NCBI GenBank assembly: GCA_913778085.1
Contig: CAJYXJ010000029.1
Location: 1-53,681 of the forward strand
Direction of reading: 5' to 3'
DNA: 53,681 bases
DNA from: an uncultured Chryseobacterium sp.
Lineage (GTDB): Bacteria > Bacteroidota > Bacteroidia > Flavobacteriales > Weeksellaceae
Positions 34,667 to 43,343 of the stretch are shown one piece after another (positions within the stretch are counted from its first letter, which is position 1; each line of letters begins with the position of its first letter). The position numbers and the translations under genes were made by a program. A model generated the notes under the pieces. The model had not been told where the DNA came from, searched no databases, and saw only the letters and a list, made by a program, of their open reading frames with translations.

Positions 34667-36580
34667 ATGGAAAATTTAGTGTATGCAATAATACTTTTAC
34701 CACTTTTAGGTTTTCTTATTAACGGGTTATTCGGAAAAAATCTTCCAAAAATTGTTGTAGGAAGTTTGGCTACGGCAATGGTTTTTGCCTCTTTCTGCAT
34801 CGCAGTAAGTATTTTCCTGGGTTTCAATTCTGAAAGCCAGCCTGTAATTGTAAAAGCTTTTGAATGGTTCAGGGTAAATGGGATTCAGATCAATTTCGGA
34901 TTCCAGATCGATCAGCTGTCTTTAATTATGGTAATGATCATCACAGGAATCGGTTCTTTGATTCATCTCTACTCTATCGGATATATGAGCCACGATAAAG
35001 GTTTCTATAAGTTTTTCACTTATCTGAACTTATTTATCTTCTCCATGTTGCTTTTGGTAATGGGAAGCAACTACCTGATCCTGTTCATCGGATGGGAAGG
35101 CGTAGGATTGTGTTCTTATTTACTGATTGGGTTTTGGTATACCAACGAAGAATATGGTAAAGCAGCAAGAAAAGCATTCATCATGAACAGAATCGGTGAC
35201 CTGGCGTTGCTGATCGGGATTTTCATGCTGGCTTCTCAGACCAATGCTGTCGATTATCTTACCATTAGAGAAAATGCAGGAAAATTTGAACTGGACGGAA
35301 GCGTAATCATCTTTATTACGGCAAGTTTATTTATCGGTGCTACCGGTAAATCGGCTCAGGTTCCTCTATATACATGGCTTCCGGATGCGATGGCCGGCCC
35401 TACTCCTGTTTCTGCGTTAATTCACGCGGCGACGATGGTAACGGCGGGGATTTACCTGGTGGTTCGTTCAAACTTCTTATTTACCCTTGCACCGAGCGTT
35501 CAGGATATTATTTTATTCATCGGGTTTGCGACGGCTGCACTGGCAGGATTCTACGCCCTGCGTCAGAATGACATCAAAAAAGTACTGGCGTACTCTACCG
35601 TTTCCCAGCTTGGATTCATGTTCATTGCATTAGGGTTGGGTGCTTATACTACGGCGATGTTCCACGTCATGACGCACGCTTTCTTTAAAGCTTTATTGTT
35701 CTTAGGTGCAGGTTCTGTAATCCACGCGATGAGCAATGAACAGGATATGCGTTTCATGGGAGGATTGAAAAAATACATTCCTCTTACGCATGCTACTTTC
35801 CTGATCGGAACCTTAGCTATTTCAGGATTTCCTCTTTTATCGGGGATGATCTCAAAAGACGAAATTCTTGTAGCTGCTTTTTCTAAAAACCCGATCTATT
35901 GGGTCATGTTATTCATCTTGGCAGCAGTTACGGCAACTTATATGTTCAGACTATATTACCTGACGTTCCACGGAACATTCAGAGGTACGGAAGAACAGAA
36001 ACACCACCTGCACGAAAGCCCGTCGAATATGACGCTGCCGTTGATCGTGCTGGCCATCCTTTCCGTAGTCGGCGGTTTCATCAACCTTCCGCATTTTATC
36101 GGACACGGCCACTACGCCAAATTAATGGAATGGCTGAAGCCGGTGCTTACCGAGGAAAGCTACAACCAGATGGAAGCTACCCTTTCGGGAGTTCCTTTCG
36201 GTACTGAAATGATCCTTTTAGGCGCAACGGTTTTAATGTTCTTCTGTGTTTGGTTCCTTGTTAAAAATACATACGTCAACAAGAAAAAGCAGGCCTTGCC
36301 GGAAGAAATGTACACCGGATGGGAGAAGCTTTCTGCCAAGAAATTATATGTTGACGAACTTTACAATGCAATTGTTGTAAAAACTGTTGAAGGATTAGGA
36401 CGCGGAGGAAGAATGTTTGATAAAGGAATTCTTGACCGTTTTGTAGACTTCGTAGGGGACGGCGCTGAAGACAGCGGAAGAGCCATGAAGCGTATCCAGA
36501 ACGGAAATGTGGAGAACTATATTCTTATCATGTCTTTAGCGGTGGGAATTATATTAATTGTTAACTTTTTATTACAATAA
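34667..36580 (+). CDS. nuoL: NADH-quinone oxidoreductase subunit L
   Basis: 637 residues, 14-16 membrane helices, an antiporter-like proton pump. Conserved WEGVGLCSYLLIGFW (Glu), LPDAMAGPTPVSALIHAATMVTAG (Lys/His region), KKVLAYSTVSQLGFM. The C-terminal lateral helix is present (VDELYNAIVVKTVEGLGRG to the end). Two bases separate it from nuoM. Confidence 0.97.
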   Translation: MENLVYAIILLPLLGFLINGLFGKNLPKIVVGSLATAMVFASFCIAVSIFLGFNSESQPVIVKAFEWFRVNGIQINFGFQIDQLSLIMVMIITGIGSLIHLYSIGYMSHDKGFYKFFTYLNLFIFSMLLLVMGSNYLILFIGWEGVGLCSYLLIGFWYTNEEYGKAARKAFIMNRIGDLALLIGIFMLASQTNAVDYLTIRENAGKFELDGSVIIFITASLFIGATGKSAQVPLYTWLPDAMAGPTPVSALIHAATMVTAGIYLVVRSNFLFTLAPSVQDIILFIGFATAALAGFYALRQNDIKKVLAYSTVSQLGFMFIALGLGAYTTAMFHVMTHAFFKALLFLGAGSVIHAMSNEQDMRFMGGLKKYIPLTHATFLIGTLAISGFPLLSGMISKDEILVAAFSKNPIYWVMLFILAAVTATYMFRLYYLTFHGTFRGTEEQKHHLHESPSNMTLPLIVLAILSVVGGFINLPHFIGHGHYAKLMEWLKPVLTEESYNQMEATLSGVPFGTEMILLGATVLMFFCVWFLVKNTYVNKKKQALPEEMYTGWEKLSAKKLYVDELYNAIVVKTVEGLGRGGRMFDKGILDRFVDFVGDGAEDSGRAMKRIQNGNVENYILIMSLAVGIILIVNFLLQ

Positions 36581-36582
36581 TA

Positions 36583-38076
36583 ATGTCGGGTTTGTTATTA
36601 ACATTATTGCTATTACCTCTGGTAGGTTCGGGATTAGTTTTTGCCTGGAAAAACAATTCCAGCAAATATTTGGCACTGGGAATTGCGTTGGTACAGATGC
36701 TCGTTACCTTCTACATTGCAGCGGATTTTGATTTTAATCCGACGGTAGACAGTGTATTGCAGCACGAGATCAATTATCCTTGGTCACAGTTCATGAAGAG
36801 CTCTCTTCACTTCGGAATCGATGGGATGAGCCTTCTTCTTTTATTGCTGACGAATATTTTAACGCCGATTATTATTCTATCTTCTTTCAATGAAAATGTA
36901 AGCTACAGAAATACTTTCTACGGACTGATTCTGATGATGCAGTTCGGTTTGGTAGGTGTTTTCACATCGCTGGACGGATTGCTGTTCTACATTTTCTGGG
37001 AAGTAACCTTGATTCCGATCTGGTTTATTGCCGGGCTTTGGGGTCAGGAAAATAAAAGACTTGAATTCACAACGAAGTTCTTCGTCTATACTTTTGTAGG
37101 ATCATTATTTATGTTAGCCGGATTGATCTATGTGTACAACCACTCTGCATCATTCGCGCTGACGGATTTATATAATGCCCAGCTGAACGAAACGCAGCAA
37201 ACGGTGGTATTCTGGTTTATCTTCTTTGCTTTTGCAGTGAAGTTACCGGTATTTCCTTTCCACACCTGGCAGCCGGATACCTATACGTATTCACCAACTC
37301 AGGGATCGATGCTTCTATCGGGGATCATGCTGAAAATGGCGATCTATGGGGTAATGCGTTATTTACTGCCGATCACACCGCTTCCTATTGCTGGGATTTC
37401 GGGACAGATCGTAATTATTCTGGCTATCGTAGGAATTGTTCACGGTGCTTTAATCGCGATCATCCAGACCGATATGAAGAAGATCATTGCTTACTCTTCT
37501 TTCTCTCACGTAGGACTGATGGTAGCAGGTATTTTCGCTTCTGCCGTGATTTCTTTAAAAGGAACCTTCAATATCGAAGGAGCTGAAGGGGCTTTGGTAC
37601 AGACTTTTGCCCACGGGATCAATGTGGTGGGTCTGTTCTACTGCTGTGATATTTTATATAAAAGATTTAAATCCAGAGACATCCGACAGATGGGAGGGCT
37701 TGCAAAAGTAGCACCGAAGTTTGCCGTGTTGTTCCTGATCATCATCTTGGGTTCGATGGGTGTTCCATTGACCAACGGATTTATCGGAGAATTTATCTTA
37801 TTGAAATCTGTGTATGATTTTAACGGGTTGGCAGCAGTAATCGCCGGTCTTACGGTAATCCTTGCCGCAGTCTATCTGTTGAGATTTTATGGAAAGGCCA
37901 TGTTCGGACAAGGTGATGAAGCCGTATTGAGTACAGCAAAAGACCTTTCGGCAGTAGAATTCTCGGTATTGGCCAGTTTAGCGGTTTTTGTGATCGTATT
38001 CGGTATTTTCCCGCAGCCGATCATCGAGATGGTGAATAGTTCGTTGAAGTTTATCTACCAATCAATGGTAAGCTAA
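36583..38076 (+). CDS. nuoM: NADH-quinone oxidoreductase subunit M
   Basis: 497 residues, antiporter-like. Conserved FWEVTLIPIWFIAGLWG (proton Glu), KLPVFPFHTWQPDTYTYSPTQGSMLLSG, KKIIAYSSFSHVGLM. Its size and motif order are normal. Sixteen bases separate it from nuoN. Confidence 0.97.
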   Translation: MSGLLLTLLLLPLVGSGLVFAWKNNSSKYLALGIALVQMLVTFYIAADFDFNPTVDSVLQHEINYPWSQFMKSSLHFGIDGMSLLLLLLTNILTPIIILSSFNENVSYRNTFYGLILMMQFGLVGVFTSLDGLLFYIFWEVTLIPIWFIAGLWGQENKRLEFTTKFFVYTFVGSLFMLAGLIYVYNHSASFALTDLYNAQLNETQQTVVFWFIFFAFAVKLPVFPFHTWQPDTYTYSPTQGSMLLSGIMLKMAIYGVMRYLLPITPLPIAGISGQIVIILAIVGIVHGALIAIIQTDMKKIIAYSSFSHVGLMVAGIFASAVISLKGTFNIEGAEGALVQTFAHGINVVGLFYCCDILYKRFKSRDIRQMGGLAKVAPKFAVLFLIIILGSMGVPLTNGFIGEFILLKSVYDFNGLAAVIAGLTVILAAVYLLRFYGKAMFGQGDEAVLSTAKDLSAVEFSVLASLAVFVIVFGIFPQPIIEMVNSSLKFIYQSMVS

Positions 38077-38092
38077 TTTGATATTTTAAAAA

Positions 38093-39478
38093 ATGAGTGT
38101 TTTAATTATTGTTTTCCTAACGGCAGTTGTTGCGTTATTTTCAGGAGTTTTTGAACAAGGGAAATTCGCAAGGTACATTGGGATTTTGGGATTAATCATC
38201 GCATTATGGGTAAGTTTCATGCCGGAACTTTCGTTCTTCGGACAGTACAGGCATATGTATGACTATACCGAAAATACGGCGCTGTTCACTAAAATATCAA
38301 TCGTAACGACTTTATTGTTGTTCTTTTTGGGAGGATTTGCCTTCAGCAACCACAGAAGCCACCAATCGGAACTGTATGCTTTGATGCTTTTTGCGCTTTG
38401 CGGCGGGATCATCCTTTTCGGATACCAGAATATGGTAACCTTATTCCTTGGAGTTGAAATCCTGTCTATTCCATTATACGTAATGGCCGGAGCTAACAAA
38501 ACAGATCTGAGATCCAACGAAGCTTCGATTAAATATTTTCTGATGGGTGCATTCGCAACAGGTTTCTTACTGTTCGGGATTGCATTTATCTACGGAAGTA
38601 CAGGAAGTTTCGATCTATATAAAATCCAGGATTTCGGAGTTTCGAATCCTAAAGACGTGATGTTCATTCTTGGGGTATTGCTTATTCTTTGTGCCCTGGC
38701 ATTTAAGGTGGCATTGGCACCTTTCCACATGTGGAGCCCGGATGTGTATTACGGAGCACCTTCACTGATCACAGCCTTTATGGCAAGTGTGGTGAAGATC
38801 TCAGGATTCTTTGCCTTGTTCAGACTGATGACCATCGGATTTGGAGGGGTTACAGCGGAATGGATCAACGTATTCGGGGTATTCCTGATCATTACTTTAT
38901 TGTTGGCAAACGTGATGGGTCTTGCCCAAACCAATGCCAAAAGAATGCTGGCCTACTCTTCCGTTTCCCACGCAGGATACATCGGATTGGTATTCTTCGG
39001 GATGACCAGCCTTTCCACTTATAATCTGGCATTCTATCTTTTCGCGTACGCTTTATCAACCGTAGGCGTTTTCATGTGCCTGATCTATGTAGAAAAACTG
39101 AAAAGAGAAACGTCTTTCGGAGCTTTTAAAGGACTCGCAAAAACGGAGCCTTTACTGGCAACGGCAGCAGCGATTTCTATGCTTTCTATGGCGGGGATTC
39201 CGTTAACGGCAGGATTTATGGGAAAATTTGCCTTATTCTCCCAGGCGATGAACTCAAAGCACGGAGTATTCCTGGTATTAGTCGCTGTATTGGGATCTGC
39301 GGTTTCCATCGCTTACTACTTGAGACTGATTATTTCCATGTTCTTCTTTAAAGAGAGCACATTCAAATCTTCTGAGAAGGTAACCGTTACTTATAATATA
39401 GTTGGCGTATTCATTATTGCTTCAATAGTGGTTCTGGGCGTTTTCCCTGACTTATTTGCGAGATTGTTCGGACTGTAA
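38093..39478 (+). CDS. nuoN: NADH-quinone oxidoreductase subunit N
   Basis: 461 residues, antiporter-like. Conserved LFLGVEILSIPLYVMAG (Glu), KVALAPFHMWSPDVYYGAPSLITAF, KRMLAYSSVSHAGYIG. It is the last nuo gene and is followed after 20 bases by a strong terminator, which marks the operon end. Confidence 0.97.
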   Translation: MSVLIIVFLTAVVALFSGVFEQGKFARYIGILGLIIALWVSFMPELSFFGQYRHMYDYTENTALFTKISIVTTLLLFFLGGFAFSNHRSHQSELYALMLFALCGGIILFGYQNMVTLFLGVEILSIPLYVMAGANKTDLRSNEASIKYFLMGAFATGFLLFGIAFIYGSTGSFDLYKIQDFGVSNPKDVMFILGVLLILCALAFKVALAPFHMWSPDVYYGAPSLITAFMASVVKISGFFALFRLMTIGFGGVTAEWINVFGVFLIITLLLANVMGLAQTNAKRMLAYSSVSHAGYIGLVFFGMTSLSTYNLAFYLFAYALSTVGVFMCLIYVEKLKRETSFGAFKGLAKTEPLLATAAAISMLSMAGIPLTAGFMGKFALFSQAMNSKHGVFLVLVAVLGSAVSIAYYLRLIISMFFFKESTFKSSEKVTVTYNIVGVFIIASIVVLGVFPDLFARLFGL

Positions 39479-39498
39479 AAAGCCACAATTAAAATATT

Positions 39499-39535
39499 AA
39501 ACCACAACATCAATGTTGTGGTTTTTGTTTTTTAG
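39499..39535 (+). terminator. Terminator of the nuo operon
   Basis: Perfect 12-base inverted repeat AAACCACAACAT (39499-39510) / ATGTTGTGGTTT (39513-39524) with a two-base centre (so in practice an 11-bp stem with a 4-base loop), followed by a T-rich tract to about 39535. Confidence 0.88.
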
Positions 39536-39676
39536 CGCATGGGTTTATTAATTTCTTCTCAATTATTTTTATATCTTAAAACCAAGATTACAACGGTTTC
39601 TTATCCTGAAAATCTACCTGGTTTATCCTTTCAGACTTCTCGAGTGAATCAGGGAAAAATTTGAAACAGATAATTT

Positions 39677-40183
39677 ATGAAAGCACAGATCATTTCAGTC
39701 ATTTTCATTACCTTATTTACGACAGCGTGTAAAAAAGAAGTAACAGAGAAAAATATCAGCCTTCTATGCGATACTGTACATAGTAAGAATAAGGCAGCCC
39801 TACCTGATAATAATTTGGGAACCATACGGTTAATTAAAAAATCTGACAGCATTCAGAATAATGGCATTGATGAATGGTATGGATATTATGAAGGTCATTT
39901 TTTAAGATTAGAAGGCGAATCTGGAGATCCCCGGGGTTGGGCCCGTGTTACATTGAATATCCATAAAGATTCTGTAATTTTTGATATTTTCAGTTATGTG
40001 GAAAAGGAAACATTTAAATTAAAATTCATAAAATCAGATGATAAGACCATAGAGTTTAAAGCTGCACCTGACGAAAGTATACAGCTGATAAAAAAAGACA
40101 GACAAAACTATATTCTTAAAAGTAAATACATCGATAGCCGGAACGCAGAAAAAAACGAAGTAAAACTATCCAGAGAAGAATAA
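39677..40183 (+). CDS. Predicted lipoprotein
   Basis: 168 residues. The signal peptide MKAQIISVIFITLFTTAC ends in a lipobox with Cys18, followed by KKEVTEKN. The mature protein is polar with a 'GIDEWYGYYEGHFLRLEGE' centre (split: GIDEWYGYYEG, HFLRLEGE) and beta-strand patterns. The family is not recognised. It stands between the nuo terminator and the GAF protein. Forty bases separate it from the next gene, with TACCTTTA in the gap, so they may be separate transcripts. Confidence 0.75.
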   Translation: MKAQIISVIFITLFTTACKKEVTEKNISLLCDTVHSKNKAALPDNNLGTIRLIKKSDSIQNNGIDEWYGYYEGHFLRLEGESGDPRGWARVTLNIHKDSVIFDIFSYVEKETFKLKFIKSDDKTIEFKAAPDESIQLIKKDRQNYILKSKYIDSRNAEKNEVKLSREE

Positions 40184-40199
40184 AATCCCGCTTTTTTTT

Positions 40200-40207
40200 T
40201 ACCTTTA
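40200..40207 (+). promoter_or_regulatory. Predicted -7 element of the GAF-protein gene
   Basis: TACCTTTA differs from TAnnTTTG only in the last base and lies 16 bases before the TTG start at 40223. The T-rich run just before it (40190-40199) might also serve as a weak terminator region for the lipoprotein gene, but no stem is seen. Confidence 0.35.
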
Positions 40208-40222
40208 CTCTAAATTTCAGCT

Positions 40223-42526
40223 TTGTCGGACCTCTCTAAAAAAGACACCCCTTTTCAGGTTTTTATTTCATTCAAAAAATATTTGGATGTGCTGGAACAT
40301 ATCCGTTATAATGACCGCCTTGAGTACCGCGTCAATTATGCTGAATCGCTTATTGAAAAGACAAAAAATTTTCGGGAGTTCAGGGATGGCTTTCAGGATA
40401 CTTCTCTGCTGGAAAAAAATGAAGACCTCATCCGTCTCTTGCTTGCGGATCTTTTCCCTACCGGTCTTACCAACAATGAAATAAAAGCGGCCGGGATTCC
40501 GCTCTCCAATATTACATTTAATTATACCGAACGGTTTAAATCGATACTAAAAGATGCCGGAAAAGATTTTGAAATTGAGCTGAGGAATATTGATGATGAT
40601 GAATTTTATGTATTCTGCTGCTGCCTGATCCTCCAGACCTATTTTAAAAGGGATATTAAGAGTACGCTTCCACTCTATTATGATATTCCTAACAGGCAGG
40701 GCATTATGAAGCATTACAAAATTTCGGTGAATGCCGATTTTACAGAGATATACCCTACGGAAGATGCGCGGATCCCGTCGGATGAAGTCATCGATATGCT
40801 GTTGGAAAATCTCGATGATTTCAAACTGTGGAAAAAATATTTCCCCTCTAAATCATGGATTCTGAATGGCTTTTCTATTATTTCCCTGGTCGACTGTACT
40901 TCTGAAGTGGCTCTTTCAGATCTTAAATCCAGCATGATCCGGATCGATCCGGAAAATATAAAGCCGGATGAAAACCTGAAAGAAATTTTTAAATCTTATT
41001 TCGATGTGGCCCAGCTCAGCTTCGGACTGATGCTTTTTAACGGAAAAGACCAGCGGCTGGAAAAGCTGCCGATTTACGAAAATGTTTTCACGAACCATAT
41101 CCTGGATTTCTGGATCAATACATTTGACGCGGAAACCAGAAAGAAGACGTTTACCAACCTAAACTATAATTCCAAGCCCATCGTCGTTTCCAATATTGAA
41201 AATCTGGACAGTCATATCAAATCTCTGCCGTCGTTCAGTATTTTAAGAAACAACAGCATCAACAGCTTCATGGTGATCCCTATCATGAAAGATGGCGAAC
41301 TGATGGCTATGATGGAGTTTACCTCCCCGATTGCCAACAGCTTTAATGGTTTGAAGCTTAAGAAAATGGAGTTTTTTACGGACATGATTCTCTTTTCCCT
41401 GAACCGGTTCAGCTTTGAAAAGAATTACCAGATCGAAGCCATCATTCAACGCGAATACACAACGATCCACGACAGTGTGGTGTGGAAATTCAGAAACGAA
41501 GCCGAGAGATATTTTAATGCGTCACTGGGTAAAAAGATCTATACGTTAAAACAGATTTCATTTAAAAATTTAACTCCGCTTTTCGGATTTTCGGACATCC
41601 GCTCGTCTTCGGAAAAGCGTTATCAGCTGATGCTGGAAGATCTTAATGGGCAGATCCACTGCCTTCAGAGGATTTTTTCATTACTCAATTCAGATTCGGA
41701 AAAGTATCTGTTGGCACTGGAGGTATTTGAAAATGAACTGAACCGTGAAATTAAAGCAGATACCGAACAGCGTTTTCAACGGTTATTGCGCGACGAGATC
41801 CATCCCTATCTGCAAGGTAAACTTGAAATAAAATCTTCCAGTGAAGTAAAAGCAAAAATTAAAGATTACTTTGCTCTGGTTTTAACGCAAAGCGGGCTTT
41901 TCTATACCAATAGAAAAAGCCTGGACGACTCCATTACTTTGGTGAACCGAAAGTTGGCAGACGTCCTGGATGAAGCCCAGACCAAAGCCCAGCAGATCTT
42001 TCCGCATTACTATGAAAGATTCAAATCCGACGGCATCGAGCATACGCTGTATATCGGACAGAATATCGCCCCCGATCTGCATTATTCTTCCAAAATTGTT
42101 CATAAGCTAAGATATTGGCAGCTTAAGACCATCTGCAACATGGAACTTGAATTCCGCAACTTCAAAAAGGACCTTCCGATCGATCTTGAAATTGCCTCCC
42201 TCATTTTTGTATACAATGAAAAAATCGATATCCGTTTCAGGATGGATGAAAAGCGGTTTGATGTAGACGGAGCCTATAATTCCTACTATGAGATCATTAA
42301 AAAACGCCTGGATAAAGCCCACGTGAAAGATTCCGAAGAACGCATTACCTGCCCCGGAAAGATCACCGTGGTCTATTTTGGACTGGAAAACCAACGGGAA
42401 TACCTCGATTACATCAGCAGGCTGCAGAAAAAAGGAATGCTGCGGAATGATATTGAGTTCCTGAAAGTGGAAGACCTGCAGGGTATTACAGGCCTTTTGG
42501 CATTAAGAGTTTCTTTAGCACAGTAA
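40223..42526 (+). CDS. Large GAF-domain protein
   Basis: 767 residues from a TTG start. No in-frame ATG lies near, and the residues right after the TTG (SDLSKKDTPFQVFISFKKYLDVLEH) look coding from the beginning. A GAF-like segment is seen at about residues 270-400 (LDSHIKSLPSFSILRNNSINSFMVIPIMKDGELMAMMEFTSP, FTDMILFSLNRFSFEKNY). N- and C-terminal regions of about 260 and 360 residues are helical with no recognised catalytic motif. There is no signal peptide or membrane helix, so it is cytosolic. Similar orphan GAF proteins occur in Chryseobacterium. A sensory role is suggested by the domain only. Confidence 0.8.
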   Translation: MSDLSKKDTPFQVFISFKKYLDVLEHIRYNDRLEYRVNYAESLIEKTKNFREFRDGFQDTSLLEKNEDLIRLLLADLFPTGLTNNEIKAAGIPLSNITFNYTERFKSILKDAGKDFEIELRNIDDDEFYVFCCCLILQTYFKRDIKSTLPLYYDIPNRQGIMKHYKISVNADFTEIYPTEDARIPSDEVIDMLLENLDDFKLWKKYFPSKSWILNGFSIISLVDCTSEVALSDLKSSMIRIDPENIKPDENLKEIFKSYFDVAQLSFGLMLFNGKDQRLEKLPIYENVFTNHILDFWINTFDAETRKKTFTNLNYNSKPIVVSNIENLDSHIKSLPSFSILRNNSINSFMVIPIMKDGELMAMMEFTSPIANSFNGLKLKKMEFFTDMILFSLNRFSFEKNYQIEAIIQREYTTIHDSVVWKFRNEAERYFNASLGKKIYTLKQISFKNLTPLFGFSDIRSSSEKRYQLMLEDLNGQIHCLQRIFSLLNSDSEKYLLALEVFENELNREIKADTEQRFQRLLRDEIHPYLQGKLEIKSSSEVKAKIKDYFALVLTQSGLFYTNRKSLDDSITLVNRKLADVLDEAQTKAQQIFPHYYERFKSDGIEHTLYIGQNIAPDLHYSSKIVHKLRYWQLKTICNMELEFRNFKKDLPIDLEIASLIFVYNEKIDIRFRMDEKRFDVDGAYNSYYEIIKKRLDKAHVKDSEERITCPGKITVVYFGLENQREYLDYISRLQKKGMLRNDIEFLKVEDLQGITGLLALRVSLAQ

Positions 42527-42824
42527 AAATCCATGATCTTCCATAGATATACGCAGATTTTCGCTGTTGATTACGCTTTGATCTTAACATATAAGTCATA
42601 AAGAGAATATTTATTGGCCTGAAAATATTTTTTAGACCACACTGGAGAAAAATCAAACTTCTTTTATTCAGCATGAATATCTTTTTGTGACTTTTGAAAG
42701 GTACAGAGAGGTGTTCTGCTTATAAAAGACCAATAAGTTTCGCTACAAAGCAACTAATCAGCTTTCCGGACGGTCGTTCCTTAACCATGGACTACAAGAT
42801 AACATCTACAGAAATCACCACAAC

Positions 42825-42894
42825 GTTTGTCATTCCCGCAGGGAATCTAGACGTGAATCTTTTTATGTTTAGATTCCCTGCGGGAATGACAAAC
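42825..42894. repeat. 24-base perfect inverted repeat (REP/MITE-like)
   Basis: Left arm 42825-42848 and right arm 42871-42894 are exact reverse complements, separated by 22 bases. Each arm contains ATTCCCGCAGGGAAT or its complement, itself a near-perfect palindrome. The cruciform would be very stable. No T-run follows, so a simple terminator is unlikely, though it could end transcription of the GAF gene or protect mRNA ends. Repeats built on CATTCCCGCAGGGAAT are known as dispersed intergenic elements in bacteria. Confidence 0.85.
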
Positions 42895-42909
42895 CACTTG
42901 CTATTCTAA

Positions 42910-43037
42910 TGTTCTATGAAAATCTTTGATTTTCTTCTTCTATGCTCTGAAATATAGGCAAAGCTTTATCTTTAAATCTTATATTTTTGATGTGTTAATA
43001 GCTTTTGTGACTTTTGCGGTAAAATACTCCCACGGAT
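42910..43037. repeat. Diverged intergenic repeat, copy A
   Basis: The unit starts with gAAAATCTTTGATTTT, continues with TGCTCTGAAATATAGGC, AATCTTATATTT, TGTGTTAATAGCTTTTGTGA and ends CTCCCACGGATT. The same order of words occurs in copy B at 43123-43300. It is not coding in any frame. Confidence 0.65.
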
Positions 43038-43122
43038 TGCACAGGTTTTCACAGATGATTGCGTGGCTTTAAGGCCCTCAGCCACCGGAGCATTGAATCT
43101 CAACTATCAGCGGGACAAACCC

Positions 43123-43300
43123 ATTGAAAATCTTTGATTTTGCCTCAGGTATTTTTATTATTTAATAAATGAATCGGCGAACCTCTTCGAGGTTTCATCT
43201 TTTGTGCTCTAAAATATGCGTATAACAATAAACTTAAATCTAATGTGTCTCATATGTTAGAGGCTTTTGTAATTTTTGTGGTTAAACTTTCCCACGAATT
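43123..43300. repeat. Diverged intergenic repeat, copy B
   Basis: It has the same order of words as copy A (gAAAATCTTTGATTTT, TGCTCTAAAATATGCG, AATCTAATGTGT, ATGTTAGAGGCTTTTGTAA, TTCCCACGAATT). An extra ~50 bases contain the palindrome AACCTCTTCGAGGTT. Confidence 0.65.
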
Positions 43301-43343
43301 ACCTTGCTTCTTCTTAACTACCGGTTATTAGCTTTTCCGGACT

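Larger units (their letters stand above)
42527..43343. other. Long intergenic region with diverged repeats
   Basis: 817 bases with no supportable gene. It contains a 24-base perfect inverted repeat (42825-42894) and two related repeat units (42910-43037 and 43123-43300), each beginning with the palindrome AAAATCTTTGATTTT and ending with CCCACGRATT. Short frames here (for example 42694-42909) run through the repeats and look non-coding. It lies between two convergent genes. Confidence 0.75.

Noticed and set aside
42694-42909. 71-residue plus-strand frame
   Set aside because: It runs through both arms of the 24-base inverted repeat, so its translation mirrors the repeat and is not a real protein.
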